DNA of 64,000 nt from Burkholderiales bacterium (GCA_020697255.1 JAJFBE010000007.1:29410-93409); one strand, 5' to 3'; shown: positions 9,049-17,914, numbered from the stretch's first letter. Program-made: numbers and translations. Notes: generated by a model not told the origin, from the letters alone.

Positions 9049-9870
9049 ATGAGAATTATTTTTATTGGTGGCGGTAATATGGCAGAGGCCATATTTTCTA
9101 AATTAAATGATAAGGATATTGTTGTAGTGCAACGTAATTTGGAAAAATTGGGAAAATTAAAAGCTAAGTATCCGCACATAAAGTTTATTACTGCGTTGGA
9201 TTTTACCACCAATCCGGATGACATTGTATTTTTGTCAATAAAACCATATGATGCAGAAACCGCCTGTGAGGAAATAGCACAATATACAAAAAACAGTACA
9301 ATTGTATCTATAGTATCCGGTATAACATGTTATACCTTAAGCAATTGGCTAATTAACCATAAAATTTGCCGAACAATGCCAAATACTCCAGCTAGCCTTG
9401 GTCTTGGGGCTACTGCTATTTATTTTACATCTGCAATTACCCAGCAACAAATTATACTGGATATTTTTAATAAACTGGGCAAAGTATACTCATTTGACGA
9501 TGAAGATAAAATAAACCAAATGACAGCAGTTGCCGGATCTAGCCCGGCATATGTATTTTATTTTATTGAATCATTGATTGCTTCAGCTGTTAACCAATTT
9601 GGCTTGAGCCCTAAGTTGGCCAAGGATATTACCTTGCAAGTTGTTAAAGGAAGCCTCAGTATGATTGAATCCAACTCATCCATGACTATAGAACAATTAC
9701 GTAGTAATGTCACCTCAAAAAAAGGCACTACTGAACAAGCTATTAAAGTTTTTGAACAATATAATTTTAATGATATTATTAATAAAGCTGAAACTGCATG
9801 CTATAACAGAGCAAAAGAATTGGCCCAGTTATTTGGATCCCAGAATGCTACTGGGAATGAAAAGGTATAG
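9049..9870 (+). CDS. proC: Pyrroline-5-carboxylate reductase
   Basis: The 273-residue protein begins MRIIFIGGGNMAEAIFSKL, the NAD(P)-binding start of ProC. It also has CRTMPNTPASLGLGAT near residue 105 and the C-terminal signature VAGSSPAYVFYFIESL. ProC makes proline from pyrroline-5-carboxylate, the last step of proline synthesis. It is divergent from the lysine operon, whose first enzyme would make the one-carbon-longer piperideine-6-carboxylate. The last residues (GSQNATGNEKV) are encoded by a dRS3-like palindrome, so the natural C-terminus has been replaced or extended. The next gene starts six bases later. Confidence 0.92.
   Translation: MRIIFIGGGNMAEAIFSKLNDKDIVVVQRNLEKLGKLKAKYPHIKFITALDFTTNPDDIVFLSIKPYDAETACEEIAQYTKNSTIVSIVSGITCYTLSNWLINHKICRTMPNTPASLGLGATAIYFTSAITQQQIILDIFNKLGKVYSFDDEDKINQMTAVAGSSPAYVFYFIESLIASAVNQFGLSPKLAKDITLQVVKGSLSMIESNSSMTIEQLRSNVTSKKGTTEQAIKVFEQYNFNDIINKAETACYNRAKELAQLFGSQNATGNEKV
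9837..9858. repeat. Degenerate dRS3-like palindrome at the proC 3' end
   Basis: Arms ATCCCAG and CTGGGAAT enclose a short loop. The element supplies the last codons of proC. Confidence 0.5.
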
Positions 9871-9876
9871 CCAAAA

Positions 9877-10797
9877 ATGACCGAAATAAAAAATATTGAT
9901 AATGTATCAAACAACAGCCAAAAGAATTTTATGCTGCCGGTAGATTTTCATTGTCACTCTACCTATTCAGATGGCTCATACTCAATAGAAGAAGTCCTTA
10001 ATATGGCAAAAGCCAATGGTGGAAAGTATATCGCCATAACTGATCATGATACTGTAAATGGAGTGGCAAAAGCCCGTGAGTATGCAAAAAGCATTGGACT
10101 TAATTTTTTTGGTGGTGTAGAAATATCGGTAACCTGGGAGAAAAATAATCTGGTTCATATTGTTGGTCTTAATATTGATGAAAATAACAAAATACTTGTT
10201 GATAACCTAAATAACCTGCGTAGCAATAGGTTTAAGCGTGGAGAGAAAATTGCCGAAAAGCTTGAAAAAGCTGGCATTCCAAATGCACTTGAAGGTGCTA
10301 TGAAATATTGTAATAGTACCGAGGCGTTAAGCCGTACCCATTTTATGCGCTTTTTGGTAGATTCGGGATATGCTAAAGCCAGCAATGCTTTTGATAAATA
10401 CCTGGCCCCCGGGAAAGTTGCTTATGTGCCACAAACCTGGGCAAGCCTAGAAGATGCAATAAAGTGGATTACTGATAGCGGCGGCATTGCAATAATTGCC
10501 CATCCCAGCCGGTATAAATTTACCCGAACAAAACTATTACGTTTAATTGATGATTTTAAGCAATGCGGCGGACGTGGTATAGAGGTAATTAGCTCCTCCC
10601 ATTCTAAAGAAGATGCAAATAATATAGCTATCATTGCTAATAACCATGATTTATTATGTAGCATGGGCAGTGATTTTCATACTATTGAAACATTTAGAAC
10701 AATTAAAGTTGGTATAAATCATCCATTACCCAATGAGCAATGTAAGCCAATATATACCGAACTTGGGATTAAGCACGAAGATTTGGTAATTAGCTAA
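9877..10797 (+). CDS. PHP-domain phosphoesterase (RNase AM/YciV-like)
   Basis: The 306-residue protein has the PHP motifs that bind the metal cluster: DFHCHSTYSDGS, AITDHDTVNG, HIVGLNI, IAHPSRY and GSDFHT. The order and length match the YciV/TrpH group, which removes phosphates from 3',5'-bisphosphonucleotides and trims short RNAs. It follows proC by six bases with an AAAGG ribosome site, so the two are probably co-transcribed. The first ~20 residues are a polar extension before the catalytic domain; internal initiation at the Met in NFMLPVDFH is possible but has no clear ribosome site. Confidence 0.8.
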   Translation: MTEIKNIDNVSNNSQKNFMLPVDFHCHSTYSDGSYSIEEVLNMAKANGGKYIAITDHDTVNGVAKAREYAKSIGLNFFGGVEISVTWEKNNLVHIVGLNIDENNKILVDNLNNLRSNRFKRGEKIAEKLEKAGIPNALEGAMKYCNSTEALSRTHFMRFLVDSGYAKASNAFDKYLAPGKVAYVPQTWASLEDAIKWITDSGGIAIIAHPSRYKFTRTKLLRLIDDFKQCGGRGIEVISSSHSKEDANNIAIIANNHDLLCSMGSDFHTIETFRTIKVGINHPLPNEQCKPIYTELGIKHEDLVIS

Positions 10798-10801
10798 ATC
10801 T

Positions 10802-12112
10802 TTATTTACTTAATTTGGGGAAAAGATGCATTGCATATAATGGATAGTTAATTAACTTGCCATCTAATGAAAGATTTAGAAGCGATGCTCGTGATAGTAC
10901 TTGTGGATTATATTTTTCATTATATGCTATCAGGCTTTTCTTTTGTGCAACATTTACTCCAGCCTTTACCTCCAGTGGGAAAATGCAAAGATCTTCATCG
11001 ATCACAAAATCTACTTCAGCAGTACCAGAACTTGTCCAATAATATAGCCTGTCATGACCATATGCCGTTAATTGTTGTGCGACAAAATTTTCAGTTAATG
11101 CCCCTTTAAATTCAGAGAACAATTTATCTTCAGCCAGAATTGATGTTAACGGTATACGACTCATAGTAGAAAGTAAGCCTGTATCAATTCCAAATACCTT
11201 AAAGCTTTTCTTATCACAATAATGTTCAATTGGTGTTTTGGGCGTAGAAATATTATAAGACAGATGAATTAGTCCGGCATCTTTAAGCCATAATATCGCA
11301 TCTTCATATTCTCGTGCCCGGGCTGAAGCTTTAATTAATGAAAAAATAAATTTTCTATTCTCTTTTGCTAACTGTGGTGGTATACTTTGCCACACTTCAG
11401 TAATTTTCATTACTTGATTTTTTGGGGCGTGTTTCGAGAAATCAAGCTCATAGGATCTTAGTATTTCCTGGTGTACTTCTCTAACCAAATTAAAATCTTG
11501 ATTTTCTATATATACAAAGACAGCTTCTGGCATACCACCTATATAAAAATAGCGTTTTAGCTGCTCTAATAATTCATTATGGAAAATAAGTGGAATATTC
11601 TTTGGTTCATTAATATTTTCCAAAAATTCACGTAATGAAGATTGACTTATCGCATCTAAAAATTCTAAAAAAGATAATGGAGCAAGATGCATAAAATTAA
11701 CCTGCCCGACAGGAAAACTCTTTATCTGATTAAGTTTCACCCCCAATAAAGATCCCGCAGCTACAATATGGTAGTGATTTGCCTGCTCATGAAAGTATTT
11801 CAAACTATTTAAAGCTTCCGGGCAAGCCTGGATTTCATCAAAAATAATAAGAGTCTTTTCAGGCAAGATTTTTTGCCCGAATTGTATTTCCAAATTTTCG
11901 ATAATTCTGGTAGGATCAATGTTTTTTGCAAAAAGAGACGCCAAATCTATATTAGTTTCAAAATTGCAGTAAATCATATGATCATAGTCTTTGCCGGCAA
12001 AATCCTTCAAGGCATAGGTTTTACCTACCTGGCGTGCACCTTGTAGAATTAGTGGTTTTCGTCTGGGGCTATTTTTCCAGGCTAACAATTGTTTATAAAT
12101 ATCTCTTTTCAT
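10802..12112 (-). CDS. AAA ATPase with DUF4143 domain (copy 1)
   Basis: The 436-residue protein has the usual two-part layout. An N-terminal AAA domain carries Walker A (GARQVGKTYAL, about residue 20) and Walker B (TLIIFDEIQ). A C-terminal DUF4143 region carries a restriction-nuclease-like pattern (EVDFVID...PLEVKAG). The function of the family is unknown. The start MKRDIYKQLLAW aligns with copy 2 at 28821. A TGGTATAAT extended -10 box ends only six bases before the ATG, so the mRNA may be leaderless. The promoter carries a 32-bp-pitch palindrome array (12159-12235). Its 3' end converges on the PHP gene with almost no gap. Confidence 0.85.
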   Translation of the reverse strand: MKRDIYKQLLAWKNSPRRKPLILQGARQVGKTYALKDFAGKDYDHMIYCNFETNIDLASLFAKNIDPTRIIENLEIQFGQKILPEKTLIIFDEIQACPEALNSLKYFHEQANHYHIVAAGSLLGVKLNQIKSFPVGQVNFMHLAPLSFLEFLDAISQSSLREFLENINEPKNIPLIFHNELLEQLKRYFYIGGMPEAVFVYIENQDFNLVREVHQEILRSYELDFSKHAPKNQVMKITEVWQSIPPQLAKENRKFIFSLIKASARAREYEDAILWLKDAGLIHLSYNISTPKTPIEHYCDKKSFKVFGIDTGLLSTMSRIPLTSILAEDKLFSEFKGALTENFVAQQLTAYGHDRLYYWTSSGTAEVDFVIDEDLCIFPLEVKAGVNVAQKKSLIAYNEKYNPQVLSRASLLNLSLDGKLINYPLYAMHLFPKLSK

Positions 12113-12118
12113 GATGCT

Positions 12119-12127
12119 ATTATACCA
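12119..12127 (-). promoter_or_regulatory. Extended -10 promoter for DUF4143 copy 1, implying a leaderless mRNA
   Basis: In the gene's direction TGGTATAAT lies with six bases between the end of TATAAT (12119-12124) and the ATG at 12112. Transcription would start at or next to the start codon. No ribosome site precedes the ATG, which agrees. The -35 region is poor. Confidence 0.5.
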
Positions 12128-12158
12128 TTTTTATTTTACACATAGTGGAATTATGTTA

Positions 12159-12235
12159 TGAAAACGTGATAAATTTCACATTTTTGCTTGGAAAAACGTG
12201 ATATTTTTCACCTTTTATTATAATAAAACGTGAAA
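12159..12235. promoter_or_regulatory. Three-unit palindrome array, 32-bp pitch, upstream of DUF4143 copy 1
   Basis: AAAACGTGA recurs at 12161, 12193 and 12225, exactly 32 bases apart. In the first two units it is completed to a palindrome (GTGA-N6-TCAC with A-rich and T-rich flanks). The third is a half-site. Unit one begins 46 bases upstream of the start codon. Copy 2 of the gene has the same architecture (28869-28942). An operator array is the most likely reading. Confidence 0.65.
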
Positions 12236-12349
12236 TTAGCATAATTTAGTAAAATTGTATGTTATATAATTCTGGCAAGCAGTAATAAATAAATGGTAAA
12301 TAATACGTATTATCATAACTAAATTATATTTTTCTGCCTGAGCCAAACG

Positions 12350-12373
12350 ATATCCAGTATAATAGCTGGATAT
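12350..12373 (+). promoter_or_regulatory. -10 box inside a palindrome, upstream of the permease pair
   Basis: Arms ATATCCAG and CTGGATAT enclose TATAATAG, so a perfect -10 hexamer (12358-12363) sits in the loop of an 8-bp inverted repeat 17 bases before the permease start. A repressor bound here would block the promoter. The T-run after the second arm also allows a hairpin-terminator reading. Confidence 0.5.
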
Positions 12374-12390
12374 TTTTATTCTGAGGCAAT

Positions 12391-13767
12391 ATGGCAAATA
12401 GACCACATTTAGCACATAGCTTAAAAACCCGGCATATATTGATGATTGCTTTAGGCAGCGCCATTGGTACCGGCTTATTCTTTGGTGCCGGGGAATCTAT
12501 TAAGCTGGCAGGTCCATCAATTCTTCTATCCTATACTATCGGTGGGATTATTATGTACATCGTCATTCGCGCTTTAGGCGAAATGACTGTACATGATCCG
12601 AATGCCGGCTCGTTTAGCTATTATGCATATAAGTATATCGGCAATTATGCCGGATTTATTGCCGGGTGGAATTATTGGTTTAATTATATAATAGTCTCGA
12701 TGCTCGAACTCACCGCAACTACCATGTTTCTTGACTTCTGGTTTCCTCATGCCAGTCATTGGCTCATTGCATTAAATATCCTTATTATCTTTACGGCAAT
12801 TAACCTGATGAATGTTAAATTATATGGCGAATTTGAGTTCTGGTTTGCCGGAATTAAAGTCACAGTTATTATTGCCCTGATTATATTAGGTTTATATTTA
12901 ATTATAAGTAATGAACATATGCATAGTAACACCAATGTTGATAACTTATGGGCGCATGGTGGCTTTTTTGCCAATGGATATAGTGGTTTCTTATTCTCCT
13001 TTGTTGTGGTTATCTTTTCTTTTGGTGGAACCGAATTAGTTGGTATCACTGCTGGTGAAGCCGAAAACCCTGGAAGGACTATACCCATGGCAATTAATGG
13101 TGTGATTCTACGCATCTTGATATTTTATATCGCAACACTAGCCATTGTTTTATGCCTATACCCGTGGAATAAAATAGATAGTAACCTAAGCCCGTTTGTT
13201 GATGTATTTAGTAAAATAGGTATCCATAAAGCAGCAGATCTTATGAATTTTGTAGCTATCACTGCCGCACTATCCTCATTAAACAGTGGTATTTATGGTA
13301 CTGCACGCATGGCCTATGGCCTTTCTAAACAGCGAAATGCGCCTAAATTTTTGGGCCGCCTGAGTAAAAATGGTATACCTTATCCAGCAATTTTATTTTC
13401 ATTATTTTTTATTTTTATCACGGTTATTTTAAATTACTTATACCCTAAGCATATTTTTAATATCTTACTAGCAATTGCTACTCTTGCTGCCATAATTAAC
13501 TGGATGACTATTTTAAGCACACAAATGGTATTTCGTAAAAAAATTGGACTGGCAAATATCAAATACAAAATACCGCTATACCCGCTTACTTCAATTATTG
13601 CCATCATATTTTTTGTGATTGTTATCATAACCATGACCCAAATGAAAGATATGTCGCTGGCAATTTATATCGCACCGGCATGGCTATTGCTGTTATCAAT
13701 TGGATATTGGATAAAAGTTAATGTTTTAAGAAAAAAAGATTCCCACCTGTGCGGGAATGACCTATAA
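12391..13767 (+). CDS. Amino-acid permease (AAT/APC family), copy 1
   Basis: The 458-residue protein begins LAHSLKTRHILMIALGSAIGTGLFFGAG, the consensus start of the LysP/ProY/GabP group of inner-membrane proton symporters. It has about twelve hydrophobic segments, GEMTVHDPNAGSFSYYAYKYIG, and FSFGGTELVGITAGEAENPGRTIP. Substrate cannot be read from sequence. Lysine or another amino acid is plausible given the lysine operon 4 kb away. GAGGCAAT precedes the ATG. The last residues (SHLCGNDL) come from a dRS3-like palindrome that overlaps the 3' end. A paralogue follows after nine bases. Confidence 0.85.
   Translation: MANRPHLAHSLKTRHILMIALGSAIGTGLFFGAGESIKLAGPSILLSYTIGGIIMYIVIRALGEMTVHDPNAGSFSYYAYKYIGNYAGFIAGWNYWFNYIIVSMLELTATTMFLDFWFPHASHWLIALNILIIFTAINLMNVKLYGEFEFWFAGIKVTVIIALIILGLYLIISNEHMHSNTNVDNLWAHGGFFANGYSGFLFSFVVVIFSFGGTELVGITAGEAENPGRTIPMAINGVILRILIFYIATLAIVLCLYPWNKIDSNLSPFVDVFSKIGIHKAADLMNFVAITAALSSLNSGIYGTARMAYGLSKQRNAPKFLGRLSKNGIPYPAILFSLFFIFITVILNYLYPKHIFNILLAIATLAAIINWMTILSTQMVFRKKIGLANIKYKIPLYPLTSIIAIIFFVIVIITMTQMKDMSLAIYIAPAWLLLLSIGYWIKVNVLRKKDSHLCGNDL
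13739..13758. repeat. dRS3-like palindrome at the permease 3' end
   Basis: ATTCCC-N8-GGGAAT supplies the last codons of permease copy 1 and lies just before the ribosome site (AAGGAG) of copy 2. Confidence 0.7.
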
Positions 13768-13776
13768 GGAGAAACT

Positions 13777-15117
13777 ATGAGCGAAGTTCGATTAAGTCAT
13801 AAGTTAAAAAACCGGCACTTACAAATGATTGCCCTAGGCGGGGTAATTGGTTCCGGACTATTTTTTGGTTCTGCAAAATCTATTCATCTAACCGGACCGT
13901 CAATTGTACTATCTTATCTTTTAGGCGGTCTGGTAATCTATATAATTATGCGAGCTTTGGGGGAAATGACTGTAGATAGGCCAAGTCCTGGCTCTTTCAG
14001 TGAGTATGCGCATAATTATGTTGGCCCGTATGCCGGGTTTATTTCCGGCTGGAGCGCCTGGTTTGAATATACAATTGTATGTATGGTTGAACTAACTGCG
14101 GTTACCGTATTTTTTGACACGCTTGTGCCAGGAATACCACATTGGATACTCTGTCTGGGAATTTTGGTATTTTTTACTTTTATCAATTTACTCAGTGTAA
14201 AAGTATTTGGTGAGTTTGAATTTTGGTTTGCCGGAATTAAGATAGTTGCAATTATTTTAATGCTTATTTTTAGTGCTTATTTAATTTTCTTTAAACATGA
14301 CATGAATCCAGAAGTAGCCCAATATACCAATCCAAATCTATTTTTTGCCGGAGGAGTGAGCGGATTTTTAACCTCCCTGGTGGTGGTAATATTTTCTTTT
14401 GGCGGGACTGAGTTTGTTAGTATTGCATCCGGCGAATCGGAAAACCCCCAAAAAAACGTACCTAAGGCAATTAATGGTGTGCTTATCCGCATAGTCATGT
14501 TTTATATTTTAACAATGCTGGCAATTATCTTATTATACCCATATCAAAATTTAGCTACTAACATCAGCCCATTTGTTGATGTATTTAATAAAGTTGGTTT
14601 CCACAATGCAGCTATAGCTATGGATTTAGTAGCAATTACCGTAGCATTATCGGCATTTAACAGCTGTATGTATAGTGCCTCAAGAATGTTATTTAATCTG
14701 GCCCATCATGGCTATGCACCAAAAATGTTGGCTCATAATGACCCTGACAGTAAACGTCATATTCCGGTAAAAACAGTATTATGTACCAGTGTTTCAGTAG
14801 TAATTGCGGTAATTGTAAATTATTTATTCCCTGAAAAAGCTTTTATGTATTTACTAACCGTTGCAACCAGTGCAATTTTAATTGTATGGTTTATGGTTTT
14901 AATTACTCATATGTACTTTAGGAAGCAAAAAGATGTTACTACTTTGGCATATAAATTAAAATTTTTTCCAATAAGTAATATATTTGCTATGGCGATTTTA
15001 CTTCTGGTAATGGCTAAAATGACACATATGCATGATATGAAATTAAGTGTATACGTTACTCCACTATGGATTGTAGTTTTATCCCTGATTTATGTACTAA
15101 ATAAAAAGAGACCATGA
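13777..15117 (+). CDS. Amino-acid permease (AAT/APC family), copy 2
   Basis: The 446-residue protein is a clear paralogue of the preceding permease. It shares LSHKLKNRHLQMIALGGVIGSG, RALGEMTVDRPSPGSFSEYA and FSFGGTEFVSIASGESENPQK, with about twelve membrane segments. AAGGAG precedes the ATG at good spacing. It probably sits in one operon with copy 1 after a tandem duplication; the loop and C-terminal differences suggest diverged substrates. Its stop codon overlaps the start of a tyrosine recombinase gene by four bases (ATGA), an unusual coupling. Confidence 0.85.
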   Translation: MSEVRLSHKLKNRHLQMIALGGVIGSGLFFGSAKSIHLTGPSIVLSYLLGGLVIYIIMRALGEMTVDRPSPGSFSEYAHNYVGPYAGFISGWSAWFEYTIVCMVELTAVTVFFDTLVPGIPHWILCLGILVFFTFINLLSVKVFGEFEFWFAGIKIVAIILMLIFSAYLIFFKHDMNPEVAQYTNPNLFFAGGVSGFLTSLVVVIFSFGGTEFVSIASGESENPQKNVPKAINGVLIRIVMFYILTMLAIILLYPYQNLATNISPFVDVFNKVGFHNAAIAMDLVAITVALSAFNSCMYSASRMLFNLAHHGYAPKMLAHNDPDSKRHIPVKTVLCTSVSVVIAVIVNYLFPEKAFMYLLTVATSAILIVWFMVLITHMYFRKQKDVTTLAYKLKFFPISNIFAMAILLLVMAKMTHMHDMKLSVYVTPLWIVVLSLIYVLNKKRP

Positions 15118-16235
15118 TCGATAATATAGTCATTTCTGAAGTAACAAGCGCCCTTGATGCCCCGCTGAACGATTCGGCAAGCATCAAGGCTACAAATGAT
15201 ATTGAAGCTATACAAGTTTGGCTTACCGAATTTCAAAATAGCCCGCATACATTTACATCCTATCGACAAGCAGCCGAGCGATTTTTAATGTGGTGCATGC
15301 AGAATAAAACTACATTATCCTCACTTAGCCGTGAAGATATCATGGGTTATCAGTCATTTTTAGGCTCACCAACCCCTACCGATTTTTGGTGCGGACCTTC
15401 CAGGCCCAGACATGACCCTAACTGGCGCCCTTTTGTTAAAGGCCTGGCCAATTCCAGTATCCGGCTTAACCTGCAAATTTTAACTACTATGTATGACTAC
15501 CTGGTGCAAAGCGGTTACCTTACTTTAAATCCGTTTAAATTAATTAAACGTAAATCAGCCAGATTAGTTGTAAATAAAGGTGTAGAGCGTTATTTAACCC
15601 ATAAAGAACTGAGCTATATCTTTGACTACATAAACGATATGCCCAAGAAAACCGATGCGCAGATCCGTACATATCAACGAATTAAGTGGATATTCTCTCT
15701 ACTGTATCTATCTGGTTGCAGGCGGCATGAAATAGTTAATGCCAAAATGAGTGATTTTGTCAGAAAACAAGGTAACTGGTGGCTTAAGGTAATTGGTAAA
15801 GGTAATAAGTATGGCGAAATCCCGGTTACCAATGATTTATTACTTGCTCTTATCGACTATAGAAAAAGTATTGGTCTACCCGACTACCCGGCTTTTTCTG
15901 AAACAAATATTCCGCTAGTAAATAACTTGCAGGTATCCGCTGGTAAATATATTGGTATAACCGATTCTATGCTTTATAAAATAATTAAAGGCACTTGTCT
16001 CGAAATTTCTAACTATGTAAAACTAACTGATCCAGGAGCTGCCTTTGTTATACAACAGGTCTCAACCCACTGGCTTCGACATACTTCAGCAACGCATCAG
16101 GTAGATGCCGGGATTGATATCCGGGTAGTAAAAGAAAATTTACGCCATAGCTTGTTGGAAACCACAATGAAATACCAGCATACTGAAAGTGATGCTAGGC
16201 ATCAAGAAACAAACAAAAAATTTGGGATTAAGTGA
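15114..16235 (+). CDS. Tyrosine recombinase (phage-integrase family)
   Basis: The 373-residue protein has an N-terminal SAM-like DNA-binding domain (about 30-140) and a C-terminal catalytic domain. The catalytic set is complete: Arg in SGCRRHEI (about 203), Lys in IGKGNKYGEIP (about 229), HWLRH (His 319 and Arg 322), His in LRHSLL (345) and Tyr in MKYQHT (354). It should be active in site-specific recombination. It overlaps the permease stop by four bases and has no obvious phage neighbours or attachment site in view. A resident Xer-like role, or a domesticated integrase, are both possible. Confidence 0.85.
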   Translation: MIDNIVISEVTSALDAPLNDSASIKATNDIEAIQVWLTEFQNSPHTFTSYRQAAERFLMWCMQNKTTLSSLSREDIMGYQSFLGSPTPTDFWCGPSRPRHDPNWRPFVKGLANSSIRLNLQILTTMYDYLVQSGYLTLNPFKLIKRKSARLVVNKGVERYLTHKELSYIFDYINDMPKKTDAQIRTYQRIKWIFSLLYLSGCRRHEIVNAKMSDFVRKQGNWWLKVIGKGNKYGEIPVTNDLLLALIDYRKSIGLPDYPAFSETNIPLVNNLQVSAGKYIGITDSMLYKIIKGTCLEISNYVKLTDPGAAFVIQQVSTHWLRHTSATHQVDAGIDIRVVKENLRHSLLETTMKYQHTESDARHQETNKKFGIK

Positions 16236-16259
16236 TGGTGCCACAAATTAACTGTTAAT

Positions 16260-17000
16260 TTATTCGCAGCTGTATTGTGGAATCTTTGGTTTAGTAAATT
16301 GTGAAGCAGCAATAACATCATTAAAATGGGCATGATTTAATATAACTTCATAAGCAATTTTGCCTTTTTGATATTGTGTTAACCGAAATGGCAATTTAAT
16401 CGCCCCTACTGTCTTCCAATCAGACTCGATTCTATACTCATCATTATTACCAAGAGCTAAAAGTAATCCTGAGTAATTATGAAAACAGTAAATTCGTTGT
16501 TTACCTGAATTTATCTGCGAAATGCATTGCGTATTGGCTGGGGCCCAAGCTGGGGGTAATGGCATAATATTATAAGCATCTGCTTCTTTTAAAACCCAAA
16601 GCATATCACGATTTGCACGCTCTGCTGTCTTTTGTAAATAATCTCTTGCCTCTGTATCTTTATCATTTATAAACTGGTAGTGATCATTTGCCCATGACCA
16701 ATAAGAGACTCCATCTGTCCCTCTATCAATTAAGATTTGATCACTTTTAATTTGCTCGCGTAATTTGGTTGGATAAATAATATTAGTCTTATAGCAATAA
16801 GTTTTACTTGTATTATCAGGTGAATAGAAAGTGATTTTCCCATATCTGGAAATAGATTTCATTTGCATTAATGCATCTTTTCCACCGCTTGCCTTTATAG
16901 AAGACTCAATTAGCCATTTGGCTCTATCATCAGCATATAAATTATTTACAATTAAAATTAGAAAAAATATTTTGGATTGCCAAAAATCTTGCAGTTTCAT
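16260..17000 (-). CDS. Exported protein, possibly LolA-like fold
   Basis: The 246-residue protein starts with a hydrophobic segment (FFLILIVNNLYADD) that looks like a signal peptide ending near residue 24. The mature part begins WLIESSIKASGGKDALMQMKSISRYGKITFYS, a pattern seen in periplasmic proteins with an outer-membrane lipoprotein-sorting (LolA-like) fold, where a helix holding GG...L is followed by antiparallel strands. Pro-rich PLPPAWAPA and four cysteines are visible. No partner is evident. It converges on the recombinase gene with 24 bases between them. Function unknown; the fold suggestion is tentative. Confidence 0.6.
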   Translation of the reverse strand: MKLQDFWQSKIFFLILIVNNLYADDRAKWLIESSIKASGGKDALMQMKSISRYGKITFYSPDNTSKTYCYKTNIIYPTKLREQIKSDQILIDRGTDGVSYWSWANDHYQFINDKDTEARDYLQKTAERANRDMLWVLKEADAYNIMPLPPAWAPANTQCISQINSGKQRIYCFHNYSGLLLALGNNDEYRIESDWKTVGAIKLPFRLTQYQKGKIAYEVILNHAHFNDVIAASQFTKPKIPQYSCE

Positions 17001-17168
17001 TGTCTTGTCCCTAATAAAGTAATTTTACAATTATATTTTATCATAAAGCCACATGATATACAATGTTATTTTATTGTATTTCAATATTTTTTTAATACTG
17101 TTCAGCATAAACTCTAGGTTTAGCTGCAGCTAAGTTTTAGTCAATGTTCCCCAAAATCTAATTTTTAA

Positions 17169-17912
17169 TTAACAATCTTTCTTCCATTCTTGTGGCGCAT
17201 CTAATCTAAAACCTGCCCAAAGCTCACCGCCAAAAGGATCTATGATAGTTTTAGTTAGAGTTTCCATTGGTCTGTAATCAATATCTCGTATTGCCTGTTT
17301 ATAATTTAAAAAAGCTTGCTCGGCAATTTTTGAGTCAAATTTATTGACTAATCTAACTAAATTCTTACTCTTTCCAATCCATTGTTTATTTGCTAACAAA
17401 AAGAATTCACATAATTCTTCATGTAAACAAGCACATATAGTCAAGAACTCGTACTCATTAGAGGCCCCTTTTAAATCATCTAATAAGTCGGTTATCAGGA
17501 ATCTTCTATATAAAAGTTGCTTCTTTGGTATTAAAGGCCCATTTTGTAGTAATTGTGCTGCAAGTGATTTTAGAGACTTTCCAAATGATGTCTCCTTTGG
17601 TATCTCTATCCCACTATAAATCATGTATGGTAGTGCAGGCACATAAGATGGAGCATCTATTTCATCAAAAAAATATTTAAGAGTTTGAGGTGAATGAATA
17701 AAAGCATCTATAGGTTTTTCTTCATATATAAATGCTTCTCGATAAGCAGAAGATAGTGTTTTAAAAATTACTACAATATCGAAATCTGAAGTTTTTGTGT
17801 ATTGATTGCAAGTATATGAACCTGCCCAAAAACATGTTATGGCATCAGGATAATAATTTCTTAGTAGTTTTTCAATAAATGCTATATATTGGTTTTGCAC
17901 AATATTTTCCAA
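17169..17912 (-). CDS. Nucleotidyltransferase-fold protein
   Basis: The 247-residue protein has a pol-beta-type nucleotidyltransferase signature: AGSYTCNQYTKTSDFDIVV near residues 30-48, and a likely third acidic residue in KPIDAFIH. The rest is helical and resembles minimal nucleotidyltransferases with a C-terminal helical domain. Substrate is unknown; nucleotide transfer to a protein, RNA or small molecule are all possible. The SAP-domain gene ends two bases upstream, so the two form a pair. Confidence 0.7.
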   Translation of the reverse strand: MENIVQNQYIAFIEKLLRNYYPDAITCFWAGSYTCNQYTKTSDFDIVVIFKTLSSAYREAFIYEEKPIDAFIHSPQTLKYFFDEIDAPSYVPALPYMIYSGIEIPKETSFGKSLKSLAAQLLQNGPLIPKKQLLYRRFLITDLLDDLKGASNEYEFLTICACLHEELCEFFLLANKQWIGKSKNLVRLVNKFDSKIAEQAFLNYKQAIRDIDYRPMETLTKTIIDPFGGELWAGFRLDAPQEWKKDC

Positions 17913-17914
17913 AC

